From Collinsella stercoris DSM 13279 (GTDB taxonomy: Bacteria; Actinomycetota; Coriobacteriia; Coriobacteriales; Coriobacteriaceae): a stretch of 64,000 nt of DNA. The notes under the pieces are model-generated. The model had not been told where the DNA came from. It searched no databases and was given only the letters and a program-made list of their open reading frames with translations. Below, one piece after another: positions 34,451-43,898 of the stretch. The position numbers and the translations under genes were made by a program. Every line of letters starts with the position of its first letter. Within the stretch, counting starts at the first letter, position 1. The stretch spans positions 1,984,001 to 2,048,000 of the forward strand of contig NZ_CP085935.1 in the NCBI RefSeq assembly GCF_020735465.1, written 5' to 3'.

Positions 34451-35485
34451 ATGCAGCAGAAGACATCCCCCACGGCGGCGCGCGGCGGAAGCACGAGGCG
34501 CGAGGACGGCACGCGGCGTCTTCTCAACCTCCTCTTTGCGCTCAGCGTGGCAAGCGAGCCGCTCACCACCGACCGCATCATCAACGATCCCGAGATCGGG
34601 TACTCGGGCCGTGAGCGCGAATCGCGCGTCAAGGCGTTCAACCGCGACCGTGACACCCTCGCCGGGCTCGGTGTCTACATACGAGAGGCGGCGGCTCACG
34701 GCGACGCCAAAAATGAGCAACGTCGCTGGGAGATCGACCGCAGGTCCACGCATGCGGACGGGACCGCCCTCTCGCCATACGATGCGCAGGAGGCCATCTC
34801 CGCCATCGACCAGCTCTTCAGCCTTCATGCGGCAGACCCCGCCCGATGGCCCCTCCAAATGGCCCGCGCAAAACTCTGCAAGATCGCCGGCATCGACCCA
34901 GAGGCCGCCCACGTCGAGCAAGGGCATGCGGCAGCCGACCTCGCCCATGTATGGAGTGCTTTCGTTCGCCGGCGGCCCGCCACCTTCGTCTACCGCGACG
35001 CCCGCGGTGAGGAGCGCACGCACGTCGTGGACCTGTACGGCATGTTCGAACGGGGAACCCAGGTGTATCTGGTGGGGAACGACCACGATGCGAACGATTT
35101 GAGGACATTTAGGACCGATCGCATCGTCTCAGCAAAAAAGGCGGCCGGCTCCAGCAAGCCGTATCGCATTCCCGCGGAGTTCGACGTCTCCGGATTCCAA
35201 TTCCTCCCCTTCGATTTCTCCCGCAACGATCCCGTCAAAGCCCACTTTTCGTTTGCGCCGGGGTGCGGCATGCACGAGATCGAGCTCATCACCAGGGGGC
35301 GAGGCTCAATTGCGACTGATGAAAAGGGTGCCCATCACTGGGTTGTGGACGTGCGCGATCTCGATGCCGCGGCGTCTTTTGCCCTGGAGCACGCGCACCT
35401 GGGCATCAGGGCCTGCGAGCCCGCCGAACTTGTCGAACGAATCGCCACACGCAAGGAACAGGCGGTGAACGCCCATGGCCGCTAA
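34451..35485 (+). CDS. HTH-WYL transcriptional regulator, PafB-like
   Basis: 344 residues. N-terminal winged-helix segment (about 22-80: TRRLLNLLFALSVASEPLTTDRII...SRVKAFNRDRDTLAGLGV) followed by a WYL domain (about 170-250) with FVYRDARGEERTHVVDLYGMFERGTQVYLVG and RTFRTDRI, the basic face that senses nucleic acid or a ligand. The last 100 residues match the WCX extension. PafB-type WYL proteins act with PafC as activators of the actinobacterial DNA-damage response; that function here is inferred from the pairing. The gene overlaps the next WYL gene by 11 bp. Start ATG 34451 with AAGGTG upstream. Confidence 0.85.
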   Translation: MQQKTSPTAARGGSTRREDGTRRLLNLLFALSVASEPLTTDRIINDPEIGYSGRERESRVKAFNRDRDTLAGLGVYIREAAAHGDAKNEQRRWEIDRRSTHADGTALSPYDAQEAISAIDQLFSLHAADPARWPLQMARAKLCKIAGIDPEAAHVEQGHAAADLAHVWSAFVRRRPATFVYRDARGEERTHVVDLYGMFERGTQVYLVGNDHDANDLRTFRTDRIVSAKKAAGSSKPYRIPAEFDVSGFQFLPFDFSRNDPVKAHFSFAPGCGMHEIELITRGRGSIATDEKGAHHWVVDVRDLDAAASFALEHAHLGIRACEPAELVERIATRKEQAVNAHGR

Positions 35486-36395
35486 CGCAAAAAAACTCGA
35501 CGGGGACCGCACCATCGCCCTCTGCCTGGGAATCCTCACCTCGCTCACCGCGTCGAGGACGGGGGCGGTTGAGCTTGACGCCCTCTGCACCGAACTCGAC
35601 GCGAGCGAGGAAAGCATCGACGAGGCCCTCTCCCTGCTCCAGTCGATCGCCGACGAGCGGTCGGGGGCGCGCATCGCCATAGCGCGCCTGGGCAGCTCGC
35701 TATCCCTCATGGGCGACGCCGGTCGGCTGGCACCCTTGCGCCTTACCGAACCGGAGGCGAACGCGTTAAGCCAGGCACTCAAGCGGTGCAAGCTCGACGG
35801 CGACGTTCGCGCGCGGATCTCTCGCGCGCTCGACCCCGTCCAAACATCGGGCCATGCGGACCGCCTGCTCGCCGGCGACGCCCTGTTCGGTGGGTTTTTC
35901 CCCATCATCGCCGAATCCATATCCATTGGCGCGCGGATACGCATGCGGTATCGCGCCGCGGGGCAGAGCGCGCCGACCGAACGCACCATCGACCCCGGAT
36001 TTATCGAGGTCTCCGGGGACGCGGCCTATCTCGCAGCGTGGGATGTCGAGAAAGACGAGCAGAGAAGTTACCGCCTCGATCGCATCGACGACGTGGTCCT
36101 CACCGACGACTCCGTGATCGACCATCCCTTCGCGCGCCGATCGACTGCCGAAAGCCTACGCGACCATGGGGACACGGCCTTGATCAGGTGGAGCTCGCAG
36201 CAGGCGATCGACTCCTGCACATGGGCCGGACTCGACAGGGACCGCGCACGCGCTCTCGAGGACGGGGGCGTCGAGGCGCCCGTCAGCTACACGTCGGAAG
36301 CATGGCTCTTCGACCAGATCCTCGCAGCCGGCGGGCGCATCGTCATCGCCTCTCCATCAGAGCTTCGCGATCGTCTCATCGCCTACGCGCGGTAG
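35475..36395 (+). CDS. WYL-domain regulator, PafC-like
   Basis: 306 residues, second member of the WYL pair. The N-terminus (about 8-80) is a helical HTH-like region, the middle (LRLTEPEANALSQALKRCK) resembles the PafC linker, and residues about 155-220 form the WYL domain (RIRMRYRAAGQSAPTERTIDPGFIEVSGDAAYLAAWDVEKDEQRSYRLDRID in pieces). Its ATG lies inside the end of the first gene, so the two are translationally coupled and probably form one heteromer. It converges on a DinG-type helicase/exonuclease gene, which fits a link to DNA damage but does not prove it. Confidence 0.85.
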   Translation: MAANAKKLDGDRTIALCLGILTSLTASRTGAVELDALCTELDASEESIDEALSLLQSIADERSGARIAIARLGSSLSLMGDAGRLAPLRLTEPEANALSQALKRCKLDGDVRARISRALDPVQTSGHADRLLAGDALFGGFFPIIAESISIGARIRMRYRAAGQSAPTERTIDPGFIEVSGDAAYLAAWDVEKDEQRSYRLDRIDDVVLTDDSVIDHPFARRSTAESLRDHGDTALIRWSSQQAIDSCTWAGLDRDRARALEDGGVEAPVSYTSEAWLFDQILAAGGRIVIASPSELRDRLIAYAR

Positions 36396-36441
36396 GGCAC
36401 GCACACATCGCGATCGCGCCCAGCGTTGGCCAAGGGCGCCG

Positions 36442-39369
36442 CTACCGATGGCTCGCCCGCCAAAGCTGCAGGTATTTTCCCACCTGAGCGCACTCGATGC
36501 GCTGATACGGAGCCGGGAGCGACGAGAGGAACTTCTTGCCGTACCCCTTGGTCACCAGGCGGGAATCGGCCAGCACGAGCACACCGGAATCGGTCGACGT
36601 CCTGATCAGACGGCCGGCGGCCTGCTTGACTTCCAGCACCGCCTCGGGCAGCGAGTAGCGGGCCCATGCCCGATCCTCGCGCACGCCGCGCTCACATGAG
36701 AGCGGGTCCGTCGGGCTGGAGAACGGCAGCTTGGGAATCACCACGCAGCGCAAGGTCTCGCCGGCGGCATCGAAGCCTTCCCAAAACGCCTTGAGAGCAA
36801 ACAGCGAACTGGCGGTATCGGAGAGGAACCGGTCGCGCAGCAGCTTTGCGGACGCCATTTTTCGCTGGCAATCGAGCGACAGCCCCTCCTGCGCCAAGCG
36901 GGGCGCAACCCGCTCGAACAGCTCCTCCATATCGCGCCTATTGGTGAACAGCGTGAGTGTCGAGCCGCCCATGGACACATGCACATCGACCAGCAGACAC
37001 TCCATGGCGTCGAGGTACGCCGCCCGATTGCGGGGGTCGGGCAGGTCCCCCGCGACCACGACCGCCATGTTGCGCTCAAAATCGTAGCTCGAGTCGAGAT
37101 GCAAAGAGCGATACGCGCGCCGGTCGAGGCGGTCAAGCCCAACCGCATGGGTGAAGTGGTCAAAACTGCCCGACACGGTCATGGTCGCCGAGGCGAAGAT
37201 AGCGGTATGCATCTCCGGCAACCAGCTCTCCGCCAATGCCTCACCGATATCGAGGCGCTCGGCGCTCAGGCTCTCCCCACCGGCCTTGAGGCGCCGATTC
37301 ACCTGGCAGGAATAGACGTATCGCTCGTCCGTTCCCAAGACCACGAGCTTGAGGGCGTCGAGCGTCTCCTTAAGACGCCGTTGGCCGTCCGCCACATCCG
37401 TCACGAACTCGGGCTTTTCCTGGGCGACCGTCTCCACGAGCGATGCGAGGTTCTTGGAGGCCTCATCGAGCGCGTCGAGCGCGGTCTGCGCGACCTCGGC
37501 GAACACGCCCCATGCGTCGCTCTCGCGCGTCTCGCGGCTAATCCACATGTTCGCGTTGTCATAGGACCCGTCCGCACGACCCGAACGCACAAGATCGCGC
37601 ACGGCGTCGAACAGCTCGGCCATGGCGAGGGACGCCCGCTGCGTCGTCGCGGTCGCCTTTGCGGTGAGCCCCATGAACAGCGTCGCCGCGTCGGACGTGG
37701 CAAGGTCGCGCGCGATCTTGCCCAGTGCGCCCGTGCGCGCGCCGCCCAAGCGCTCGAAGATCGACCGGCTTTCCTCGGCCGAAACCGTGAGCGCCCACTG
37801 ACGTCGCGCCTCGGATTCAATGGAATGGGCCTCGTCGACCACCCAATGGCGAATGGGGGGCAAGATCTTTCCATCTGCCGCCACGTTGCGGAAGAGCAAC
37901 GAGTGATTGGTCACTACCACGTCCGCACGGGCTGCACGGCGGCGGGAGCCGTGTACCATGCACTTATCCGGGTAAAACGGGCACAGCCGGCGAGCGCACT
38001 CGCGAGAAGACGTGGTGAGATCCGCCTTGCGGACGCTCCTCCAGCGAATCCCCAGGCTGTCGAGGTCGCCCGCAGGCGATTGGCAGGCGTAGGCGTATAT
38101 GACGGCGATCGCGGTCAGGGTATCCGCCGGATCGCGCGTAGTCTGCACCTCGTTAGCGCGGGCAAGGCGCTCGAGCTTGCGCAGGCACGGATAATGGTCG
38201 TATCCCTTGAGGGCGCAATAGGCAAGGCCGCCCTCCATCTCGCGGGCCAGGCGCGGCAGCTCGTGGTGGATGAGCTGGTCGGCCAGGTTGTTCGATTTGG
38301 TGGCGATCCCCACCGTGATGTTGTTGCGCTTGGCGGCTTGGGCAAAGGGGACCAGATAGGCGATCGACTTGCCCACGCCCGTGCCCGCCTCTATCACGCG
38401 GTGCGTCGATGTCGCGAGCGCATCCCGGACCTCAGCCGCCATCTGCACCTGCTCGGCGCGCGGCTCATACCCTGGATACATGCGATTTACCAAGCCGCCC
38501 GGCTCAAAGCACGCCTCCACCTCGTCGCGGGAGGGCAGCTCAAGACCGGGGAGCTCGTCGGCGTCCATGCGCGCCGCCGACGACGCCGGCGTCGCGGCGT
38601 CCGCCGCCAAGATCTCCTGACGGGCGCCCACCAGCGAGAAGACGGCATCGGGGTGCAAGCCAGCCAAAAAGCTGAATATCGGCCGGTAACTCCACGCAAC
38701 ATCCGGGTGCATGTCCGCCAGGCGGCGCATCAGGCCAGAGGGCAGGTCGTCGAGGGCGCACAACAGGATGCGCCACACGCCGCACAGCGCCTCCACGTCC
38801 GCGTTTGCGCGGTGCGACACGCCCGAGCACCCGAACAACTCGGCCATGGAGGCGAGCTTATGCGAGCTCAGACGCGGCAGGGCAATGCGCGAGAGCGCGA
38901 GCGAGTCGATCCAAATGTCGGTCACCTCGGCCCCGCCCGAGACCGCCTCGATGAACCCACGGTCAAATGCGGCGTTGTGCGCGATCACCGGAGCTCCGCC
39001 CACAAAATCGGCGAGCCGTGCCACGGCCTCCTCGGCGGAGGGAGCATGCGCCACATCGGCGTTCGTGATGCTCGTGAGCTCCGTGATCTCCGCCGGGATG
39101 AGCGCGTGCGGCTTGATGAAGGTGTCGAAGCGCTCGACGACCTCCCTGCCGCGCAGGCGCGCGGCAGCAATCTCGATGAGCTCGTTCTCCCGGTGGGAAA
39201 GACCCGTCGTCTCGGTGTCGAGCACCACCACATCGTCTTCTATCAGGCCAAACGAACGGGTCTCCGCACGGGCGGAGAGCGTCGCATACGCATCGATGAC
39301 CTCCTGCGGGGTGCCCGGGAGCACCGCCTGCGCCATCGCCAGGGGGGAGGCGGGGACAGACACGCTCAT
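36442..39369 (-). CDS. dinG: DinG-family Fe-S helicase with N-terminal DEDD exonuclease domain
   Basis: 975 residues. The N-terminal DnaQ-like 3'-5' exonuclease (about 45-215) shows DTETTGLSHRENELIEIAA, AHNAAFDRGF and HRANADVEAL (the three acidic motifs). The helicase part has Walker A EAGTGVGKS (about 327), an Fe-S cysteine set (CALKGYDHYPC...CARRLCPFYPDKC), DEAH in VVDEAHSIES (about 513), GFDAAGE and QAAGRLIRT (motif VI, about 914). This is the exonuclease-DinG fusion of Gram-positives, acting on recombination or replication intermediates. Start 39369 is chosen because its ATG overlaps the ddl stop (ATGA); the longer frame to 39618 is antisense to ddl. It is co-transcribed with ddl and convergent with the WYL pair. 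Confidence 0.92.
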   Translation of the reverse strand: MSVSVPASPLAMAQAVLPGTPQEVIDAYATLSARAETRSFGLIEDDVVVLDTETTGLSHRENELIEIAAARLRGREVVERFDTFIKPHALIPAEITELTSITNADVAHAPSAEEAVARLADFVGGAPVIAHNAAFDRGFIEAVSGGAEVTDIWIDSLALSRIALPRLSSHKLASMAELFGCSGVSHRANADVEALCGVWRILLCALDDLPSGLMRRLADMHPDVAWSYRPIFSFLAGLHPDAVFSLVGARQEILAADAATPASSAARMDADELPGLELPSRDEVEACFEPGGLVNRMYPGYEPRAEQVQMAAEVRDALATSTHRVIEAGTGVGKSIAYLVPFAQAAKRNNITVGIATKSNNLADQLIHHELPRLAREMEGGLAYCALKGYDHYPCLRKLERLARANEVQTTRDPADTLTAIAVIYAYACQSPAGDLDSLGIRWRSVRKADLTTSSRECARRLCPFYPDKCMVHGSRRRAARADVVVTNHSLLFRNVAADGKILPPIRHWVVDEAHSIESEARRQWALTVSAEESRSIFERLGGARTGALGKIARDLATSDAATLFMGLTAKATATTQRASLAMAELFDAVRDLVRSGRADGSYDNANMWISRETRESDAWGVFAEVAQTALDALDEASKNLASLVETVAQEKPEFVTDVADGQRRLKETLDALKLVVLGTDERYVYSCQVNRRLKAGGESLSAERLDIGEALAESWLPEMHTAIFASATMTVSGSFDHFTHAVGLDRLDRRAYRSLHLDSSYDFERNMAVVVAGDLPDPRNRAAYLDAMECLLVDVHVSMGGSTLTLFTNRRDMEELFERVAPRLAQEGLSLDCQRKMASAKLLRDRFLSDTASSLFALKAFWEGFDAAGETLRCVVIPKLPFSSPTDPLSCERGVREDRAWARYSLPEAVLEVKQAAGRLIRTSTDSGVLVLADSRLVTKGYGKKFLSSLPAPYQRIECAQVGKYLQLWRASHR

Positions 39370-40325
39370 CGACCAGCTCGCTTGAGGGCCAGATCGACGA
39401 GTTCGGCACACAGCTCGCTGAACGGGATGCCCGCATGGCGCGCCTCGTCGGGTACGAGCGACTCGGGCGTCATGCCGGGGATGTTGTTCGTTTCGAGAAT
39501 AACGGGCCCGTCTTCCGTCACGATCACGTCCGTACGGGAGATGCCATACAAGCCGAGTGCCTCGTGCGCGCGACATGCGATCTCCTGCACCTGTGCATAC
39601 ACGTCCTCGGGCAAACACGCGGGGATGCGGTGAAGGTCCTTGGGATCCGCGTATTTGACCTCAAGGTCATAGAACTCGGACTGCTCGGGGACGAGGATCT
39701 CGACCACCGGCAGGGCGCGGAGCGTCTCGCCATCGCCCACGGCGGCAACGGAGCACTCCGTTCCGAATACGCGCTTTTCGACCATGACCTTCTCGCCGTG
39801 CTCGAACGCCACCTCGATGGCGTTCGCCAGCTCGGAGGGGTCTTTGGCGAGGGAGATGCCGTAGCTCGACCCATTAACCACGGGCTTGACGAAGCTCTGC
39901 TCACCCACCACCGCCACGATTTCCTCCAGCGGCAGCATGTCGGCGCGGCCGAACGTCACGCTCGGGGCAACGGGCAGCCCCGCGCGGCGGTACAGCAGCT
40001 TGGAAAGGTCCTTATCCATCGCGATACCGCTCGCGAGCGGGGAGGAAGCCGTGTAGGGAATGCCCAGGAACTCGAGGACGTGCTGAATCCTGCCGTCCTC
40101 GCCGCCGATCCCGTGCAGCGCGATAAAGGCGGCATCCCATCCGTCTCCCGTCATGCGCTCCAGAAACGTCGGCGCCGCGGGGTCGATGAGCTCGACCGAC
40201 CCATAGCCCGCCTCCGTAAGCGCATGCACCACGTTTTTGCCCGACGCGAGAGAGATCTCACGCTCATCCGAGGTCCCGCCCGCGAGGACCGCAATCCTCA
40301 AATCCTGGCGTCCCGTCCTATCCAT
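39366..40325 (-). CDS. ddl: D-alanine--D-alanine ligase
   Basis: Forms the D-Ala-D-Ala dipeptide for the peptidoglycan stem. ATP-grasp fold with RIAVLAGGTSDEREISLASG at the start (Glu/Ser that bind the first D-Ala), ALHGIGGEDGRIQ, KPVVNGSSYGI (Ser-Tyr pair), ILETNNIPGMTPESLVP (metal-binding Glu-Asn and omega-loop end). 319 residues, normal. The start ATG 40325 follows GAAAGGCGGG. Tyr in GSSYGIS at the second substrate position predicts D-Ala rather than D-lactate specificity, so vancomycin-susceptible type. Confidence 0.95.
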   Translation of the reverse strand: MDRTGRQDLRIAVLAGGTSDEREISLASGKNVVHALTEAGYGSVELIDPAAPTFLERMTGDGWDAAFIALHGIGGEDGRIQHVLEFLGIPYTASSPLASGIAMDKDLSKLLYRRAGLPVAPSVTFGRADMLPLEEIVAVVGEQSFVKPVVNGSSYGISLAKDPSELANAIEVAFEHGEKVMVEKRVFGTECSVAAVGDGETLRALPVVEILVPEQSEFYDLEVKYADPKDLHRIPACLPEDVYAQVQEIACRAHEALGLYGISRTDVIVTEDGPVILETNNIPGMTPESLVPDEARHAGIPFSELCAELVDLALKRAGR

Positions 40326-40495
40326 AATCCCGCCTTTCGCCCACGTTCACCGTCAGGGCGCGTCTTATCTGCGCGCCGCGGTGTCCATTTCACGCAATAG
40401 CCGCGCGTTTGCGCCTCAAACGCCCGACAATACCCTATTGTATAGGCATATATGCATCTGGGACGCCCTGGCGCCCCGCCACCGAAAGGCGACAA

Positions 40496-41542
40496 ATGGA
40501 ACGCATCACCCGTTCGCGCGATATACGCCTCCTCACGCTCGAGGAGTTGCAGGACCTGGTCAAAGAACTCGGGCAGCCGGCATTTCGCGCTAAGCAGCTC
40601 AACGAATGGATACATGATAAGAACGTATGTTCGTTTGACGAGATGACCAACCTTCCCGCGGCTCTTCGGGAGAAGCTTTCCGAGCGATTCTCGTTCAATG
40701 TGCCCGTGGAGCTCGTCAAGCAAGTTTCCAAAGACGGATCACGCAAGTACCTCCTGCAGTTCTCCGACGGCGTCTCCGTGGAGACTGTCGGCATGCCTAA
40801 CCGCAACAAGCTCGCCGTCTGCATCTCCTCGCAGGCAGGATGCGCCATGGGCTGCGCATTCTGCGCCACGGGACTCGCAGGGCTCTCGCGCTCCCTCACG
40901 GCGCAGGAGATGGTCGATCAGGTTCTTCACGTTGCGCGAGACTTCGGCGAGCGCGTGACGAGCGTCGTCTTCATGGGCCAGGGCGAGCCGTTCGCCAACT
41001 TCGACGCTACCGTCCAAGCTCTTCGCATCCTTAACGACCCTGACGGACTCGCAATCGGCGCGCGCCACCTGACCGTTTCGACCTGCGGCGTCATCCCGGG
41101 CATCCGCAGATTCGCCGAGCTTCCCGAGCAATTCACGCTTGCCATCTCCCTTCACTCCGCGATTCAGGGCACCCGCAATCAACTCATGCCGGGGGTCAAG
41201 AAATACACGCTCCTTCGACTCCATGAGGCTATTCAGCTTTACGTCGAAAAGACCGGGCGCCGTCCGACATATGAGTTCGCCATGATCGATGGCATCAATG
41301 ACACGAGCCCTGAGATGCAGGCTCTTGTCGACTTCTGCGCAGGAACGCTCTGCCACGTCAACCTGATTCAGCTCAACAACATTCCCGATAGCCCATTCCG
41401 TCCTTCGCCCATCGAGAAGGTCGAATCGCTCCAGCGTCGACTCACCATGCATGGCGTGGAGACGACCATCCGCAACTCCCGCGGCAGCGACATAGATGCC
41501 GCATGCGGCCAACTCAAGCAGCGCAGGTTCCGTGCCCAGTAG
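40496..41542 (+). CDS. rlmN: Dual-specificity 23S rRNA/tRNA adenine-C2 methyltransferase RlmN
   Basis: Radical-SAM enzyme that methylates A2503 of 23S rRNA and A37 of some tRNAs. The cluster motif is Cys116-x3-Cys120-x2-Cys123 (CAMGCAFC); the two mechanistic Cys are Cys109 and Cys337 (DAACGQ near the C-terminus), spaced as in E. coli RlmN. 348 residues. The start at 40496 gives the normal N-terminus with GAAAGGCG upstream; the longer frame from 40409 has no ribosome site. Base composition is visibly less GC-biased than in genes to the left. It ends at a strong terminator facing the par operon. Confidence 0.95.
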   Translation: MERITRSRDIRLLTLEELQDLVKELGQPAFRAKQLNEWIHDKNVCSFDEMTNLPAALREKLSERFSFNVPVELVKQVSKDGSRKYLLQFSDGVSVETVGMPNRNKLAVCISSQAGCAMGCAFCATGLAGLSRSLTAQEMVDQVLHVARDFGERVTSVVFMGQGEPFANFDATVQALRILNDPDGLAIGARHLTVSTCGVIPGIRRFAELPEQFTLAISLHSAIQGTRNQLMPGVKKYTLLRLHEAIQLYVEKTGRRPTYEFAMIDGINDTSPEMQALVDFCAGTLCHVNLIQLNNIPDSPFRPSPIEKVESLQRRLTMHGVETTIRNSRGSDIDAACGQLKQRRFRAQ

Positions 41543-41582
41543 CGGCTTAATCTTAACCACTCGATCACATTGGCGCTTACCA

Positions 41583-41634
41583 TGAAAGGAGGCTGCGAAG
41601 ATATTCGCAGCCTCCTTTCATCTTGTTTTTTTTC
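41583..41634 (+). terminator. Rho-independent terminator after rlmN
   Basis: Perfect 16-bp stem TGAAAGGAGGCTGCGA / TCGCAGCCTCCTTTCA, short loop, followed by TCTTGTTTTTTTT. It separates rlmN from the convergent par operon. Confidence 0.92.
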
Positions 41635-41645
41635 GTAGCACCTAG

Positions 41646-41897
41646 CTAAAACCCGGCAGCATCCCACTGCCTCGAAACCCAATCCTGATTCACTTTCGGG
41701 TTGTTCGTCAAGCGCGCCGTACGTAGGGCGACCTCTTCGGACATCTCCTGAGCGCGGCGCCGCGGTTTATCTATGGCGCTCCCCAGGCGTTGCATCGCAT
41801 GGCCTATCGAATCCCTGTTCTTGACAACTAGATAACCACCTGCGACTCCAAGAGCCAACCCCGATACCATGAGCATCAATTGGACCGAACGTCTCAT
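41646..41897 (-). CDS. Small membrane-anchored protein downstream of parB
   Basis: 83 residues. One N-terminal transmembrane helix (MLMVSGLALGVAGGYLVV), then a basic, amphipathic tail (KPRRRAQEMSEEVALRTARL) ending QWDAAGF. The ATG at 41897 lies one base beyond the parB stop, with GAGGGAC at suitable distance inside the parB end; the in-frame 41915 start would overlap parB. It is the last gene of the parA-parB operon. No named family recognised. Its position suggests a role linked to segregation or the cell pole, but this is speculation. Confidence 0.7.
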   Translation of the reverse strand: MRRSVQLMLMVSGLALGVAGGYLVVKNRDSIGHAMQRLGSAIDKPRRRAQEMSEEVALRTARLTNNPKVNQDWVSRQWDAAGF

Positions 41898-41898
41898 G

Positions 41899-42774
41899 TC
41901 AGTCACGTCCCTCATCCGCTTCCACCATGGACATCAGGATACGCTGTAGATCATCCTCATCCTTGAACTCAATCTCGATTTTATTCTTACCCCGAGTCGA
42001 GCGCACCTTCACGTTGGTGTTAAAGAGCTGACGCAGCACACGCGCTGCCTTCTTATAAGACTGCGGCGTGACAGGACGCGGCGCGCGAGGCGTTTCTCCG
42101 ACTGAAAACAACGGAGCGAGATTTTCAGTCGCGCGGACTGACAAACCTTCAGCTACAACCTTTTCAGCAAGTTTTATGCGGGCCTCTTCAAACGGAACTG
42201 CGAGAATGGCACGCGCATGACCTGCCGTCAACTTGCCCTCATACATCATCTGCTGAACCTGCTCAGGAAGGTCAAGCAGCCGAAGAGAGTTGGTGATGGT
42301 TGAGCGGGACTTCGAGACTGCCTTAGACAGTGCCTCCTGAGTCATGCCGCTCGCCTTAATGAGCTGGCGATATCCCTTGGCCTCTTCAATGGGATTCAAG
42401 TCAGACCGTTGAAGATTCTCGATCAACGCAAGCTCAAGCATCTTCTGATCATCAACGTCCTTGATGATCACCGGCACTTTAGTCAGACCAGCGATTTTAG
42501 AAGCTTGGTAGCGACGTTCCCCCGCAATAATCTCATACTTACTGTCATGTTTACGAACAAGCAGCGGTTGCAACACACCGTTCTCTCGAATCGACTCGCT
42601 CAATTCCTCAAGTGCTGATTCGTTGAAATGTGTGCGAGGCTGGTTCGGATTGGGGACAATATCCTCGATGGACATTTCAGTATCTGGCTGATTAAATCCC
42701 GTCTCCGACTGAGCCTCACCCATCAAGGAACCAAGACCTCTACCCAGCGCGGGCTTCTTTTTTGGACTAGGCAC
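41899..42774 (-). CDS. parB: Chromosome-partitioning protein ParB (Spo0J)
   Basis: CTPase/DNA clamp that loads at parS and organises the origin. 291 residues: the basic leader KKKPALGRGLGSLMGE, the ParB N-domain with PNPNQPRTHFNE, GERRYQA (the GERR catalytic box of the CTP site, with Tyr for the usual Phe/Trp/Arg), LIENLQRSDLNPIEEA, a helix-turn-helix (TQEALSKAVSKSRSTITNSLRLL) that reads parS, and a C-terminal dimerisation segment (about 230-291). It overlaps parA by 8 bp. Three parS-like sites lie upstream. Confidence 0.95.
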   Translation of the reverse strand: MPSPKKKPALGRGLGSLMGEAQSETGFNQPDTEMSIEDIVPNPNQPRTHFNESALEELSESIRENGVLQPLLVRKHDSKYEIIAGERRYQASKIAGLTKVPVIIKDVDDQKMLELALIENLQRSDLNPIEEAKGYRQLIKASGMTQEALSKAVSKSRSTITNSLRLLDLPEQVQQMMYEGKLTAGHARAILAVPFEEARIKLAEKVVAEGLSVRATENLAPLFSVGETPRAPRPVTPQSYKKAARVLRQLFNTNVKVRSTRGKNKIEIEFKDEDDLQRILMSMVEADEGRD

Positions 42775-43600
42775 GACGAATCACCTCTTTTGCGAGATCC
42801 ATGTATGCAATGGCACCCTTGTTCTGCGGTGCATACTCGATCACCGGCATTCCATACGATGGAGCTTCTGAAACCTTCACCGAACGCGGGATACAGGTCT
42901 TAAACGCTATATCGCCAAAGTAATTCTGAACCTCCTCAACCACTTGATTGGAGAGCGAGGTTCGAGAATCGTACATCGTCATGAGCACGCCGTACGTTTC
43001 AAGTTCCTTATTGATGCGTCCCTTCACCATGCGCATCGATTCAAGCAGCTTGGTAACGCCCTCCAACGCGTAATACTCGCACTGGATAGGGATGAGCACG
43101 CTATCCGCAGCGGCAAGCGCATTAATCGTCAATAACCCAAGTGATGGCGGGCAATCAATAAAGATAAAGTCGAACTCATCTTTCACAGGCTCGAGCAAAT
43201 CCTTTAGTCGAGTTTCTCGAGCCATTGCCGAAACTAGTTCGATTTCAGCGCCGGCGAGCTGAATGGTCGCCGGAATGATAAATACGCGCTCACATACCGT
43301 GTCGTGGATCAACTCCTCGGCAGGCACATCATGGAGCAGTGCATCGTATATGCACTGTGACAGCTCTTCTTTATCAACACCAATGCCGCTCGTGCTATTA
43401 CCCTGTGGGTCAAAGTCAACGATGAGCACCTTGCGTCCTTGTTTTCCGAGTGCTGCAGCCAGATTCACCGTCGTTGTGGACTTACCAACACCACCTTTTT
43501 GATTGATAATCGCAATGGTGTGCATTGGCTTGCTGCTTTTTGAACGCTTTACGTCTCGAAAACCCACGCTGCCTCCCGGATTGAAATAGTTGCGTTTCAT
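42767..43600 (-). CDS. parA: Chromosome-partitioning ATPase ParA (Soj)
   Basis: Walker-type ATPase that works with ParB in origin segregation and modulates DnaA. Deviant Walker A KGGVGKSTTTVNLAAA, Walker A' VDFDPQGNSTSGIG, Walker B FIFIDCPPSLG. 277 residues from ATG 43600. The family usually begins near MHTIAIINQ, the in-frame ATG at 43525, and neither start has a clear ribosome site, so the 25-residue basic leader (KRNYFNP...) is uncertain. A parS-like site lies just 15 bases before ATG 43600, so the promoter and ParB site probably overlap. Confidence 0.94.
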   Translation of the reverse strand: MKRNYFNPGGSVGFRDVKRSKSSKPMHTIAIINQKGGVGKSTTTVNLAAALGKQGRKVLIVDFDPQGNSTSGIGVDKEELSQCIYDALLHDVPAEELIHDTVCERVFIIPATIQLAGAEIELVSAMARETRLKDLLEPVKDEFDFIFIDCPPSLGLLTINALAAADSVLIPIQCEYYALEGVTKLLESMRMVKGRINKELETYGVLMTMYDSRTSLSNQVVEEVQNYFGDIAFKTCIPRSVKVSEAPSYGMPVIEYAPQNKGAIAYMDLAKEVIRRA

Positions 43601-43614
43601 GCTACATTTTCAGC

Positions 43615-43630
43615 AGTTTCACGTGAAACA
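43615..43630. promoter_or_regulatory. parS site 1
   Basis: AGTTTCACGTGAAACA, one mismatch from the consensus TGTTTCACGTGAAACA, immediately upstream of parA. Confidence 0.85.
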
Positions 43631-43679
43631 TGGCTCAAATTTCCTACGTTCCAAGCAAAACATCCCATCAATCATATTA

Positions 43680-43695
43680 TGTTCCACGTGAAACC
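43680..43695. promoter_or_regulatory. parS-like site 2
   Basis: TGTTCCACGTGAAACC, two mismatches from consensus, 50 bp further from parA. Confidence 0.65.
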
Positions 43696-43898
43696 ACCAG
43701 AGTGTAATTCTTGATTCTCAATATGCTTGTTCAATCGACTACAAGCACATGCAATTCCGATAATCAAAATTCCGATAATCAAGCAAATGCGTATATAACA
43801 ACTAGTTTTTGAGAGCACTGTCGAGCATCTTCACATAACGGAGGTAGCAATTTGTATTTAAACATAATCTTGCCAACTCACGCTTAGCTACTCATTTT

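Noticed and set aside
36979..39633. Plus-strand 884-codon frame opposite dinG
   Set aside because: Antisense shadow; the dinG strand carries all helicase and exonuclease motifs.
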